Source: UMGS755 sp045132895
GTDB lineage: Bacteria > Bacillota > Clostridia > UBA1381 > UBA9506
Direction: 5' to 3'
DNA: 50,859 nt
Assembly: GCA_045132895.1 (NCBI GenBank)
Contig: JBGUTC010000025.1
Span: forward strand, 1-50,859
In this document: positions 50,843 to 50,859 of the stretch, in pieces
Numbering within the stretch: position 1 is the stretch's first letter
How the letters are laid out: each line of letters begins with the position of its first letter
Translations under genes and position numbers: made by a program
The notes under the pieces: generated by a model
What the model saw: only the letters and a program-made list of their open reading frames with translations
Database searches by the model: none
Told to the model about the DNA's origin: nothing

Positions 50843-50859
50843 AGTTACCCCTCCATGCA

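Overview
The window looks like the chromosome of an anaerobic, Gram-positive-type member of the Bacillota, most likely class Clostridia. The grounds are: a sodium-pumping methylmalonyl-CoA decarboxylase operon, a secreted protein with N-terminal S-layer homology repeats, lipoproteins with short lipoboxes, teichoic-acid-type TagD and CDP-glycerol transferase genes, strong AGGAGG ribosome sites, and near-consensus promoters with 17-bp spacers. I cannot fix the genus. An Anaerotignum- or Lachnospirales-like organism that makes propionate is a guess.

Layout. 1-1060: a gene cut by the left edge, mobile-element-like debris, a 176-bp array of small hairpins joined by GATATA, and tRNA-Pro. 1275-2303: a YkvI-type membrane protein. 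2361-2520: a cluster of DnaA-box-like 9-mers far from any dnaA gene. 2722-5938: a HisD-like, HisB-like and HAD phosphatase cassette plus a DUF1858 protein, followed by a CopA-type copper ATPase. 8486-13459: the methylmalonyl-CoA decarboxylase genes plus a 5S-type carboxyltransferase. 13747-16305: two tandem paralogous MFS transporters. 16417-19871 (minus): rpmG-secE-nusG-rplK-rplA-rplJ-rplL with likely L1 and L10 leaders, ending in a terminator instead of continuing into rpoB. 20074-23703: a heterodimeric ABC exporter. 23771-25852: a membrane-anchored protein, a lipoprotein and a small FNT-family channel. 25969: tRNA-Thr. 26082-34962 (minus): a nine-gene surface-glycan operon. 35206-40982: PutP, a TetR regulator and DNA polymerase III alpha. 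41019-42044: a DUF3048 lipoprotein. 42548-45237: kduD, kduI and a LacI regulator. 45300-45810: repeats. 45864-48893: the S-layer-type protein. 49235-50842: CTP synthase.

How the genes work together. The decarboxylase operon would move carboxyl groups on a shared biotin carrier between methylmalonyl-CoA, pyruvate/oxaloacetate and a sodium pump, as in the succinate-propionate pathway. PutP and possibly other carriers can use the resulting sodium gradient. The glycan operon, the DUF3048 lipoprotein and the SLH protein build or occupy the cell surface. The KduI/KduD genes handle unsaturated uronates under an autoregulated LacI repressor.

Most notable. First, the HisD and HisB homologues lack several residues needed by the true histidine enzymes and sit with a HAD phosphatase, which suggests an undescribed pathway built from histidine-enzyme folds. 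Second, the CTP synthase has glycine where the glutaminase nucleophile cysteine should be. Third, there is a DnaA-box-like cluster outside an origin context. Fourth, a 17-bp-arm palindrome lies directly against the putP promoter, next to a TetR gene. All of these come from reading the sequence; no database search was run.
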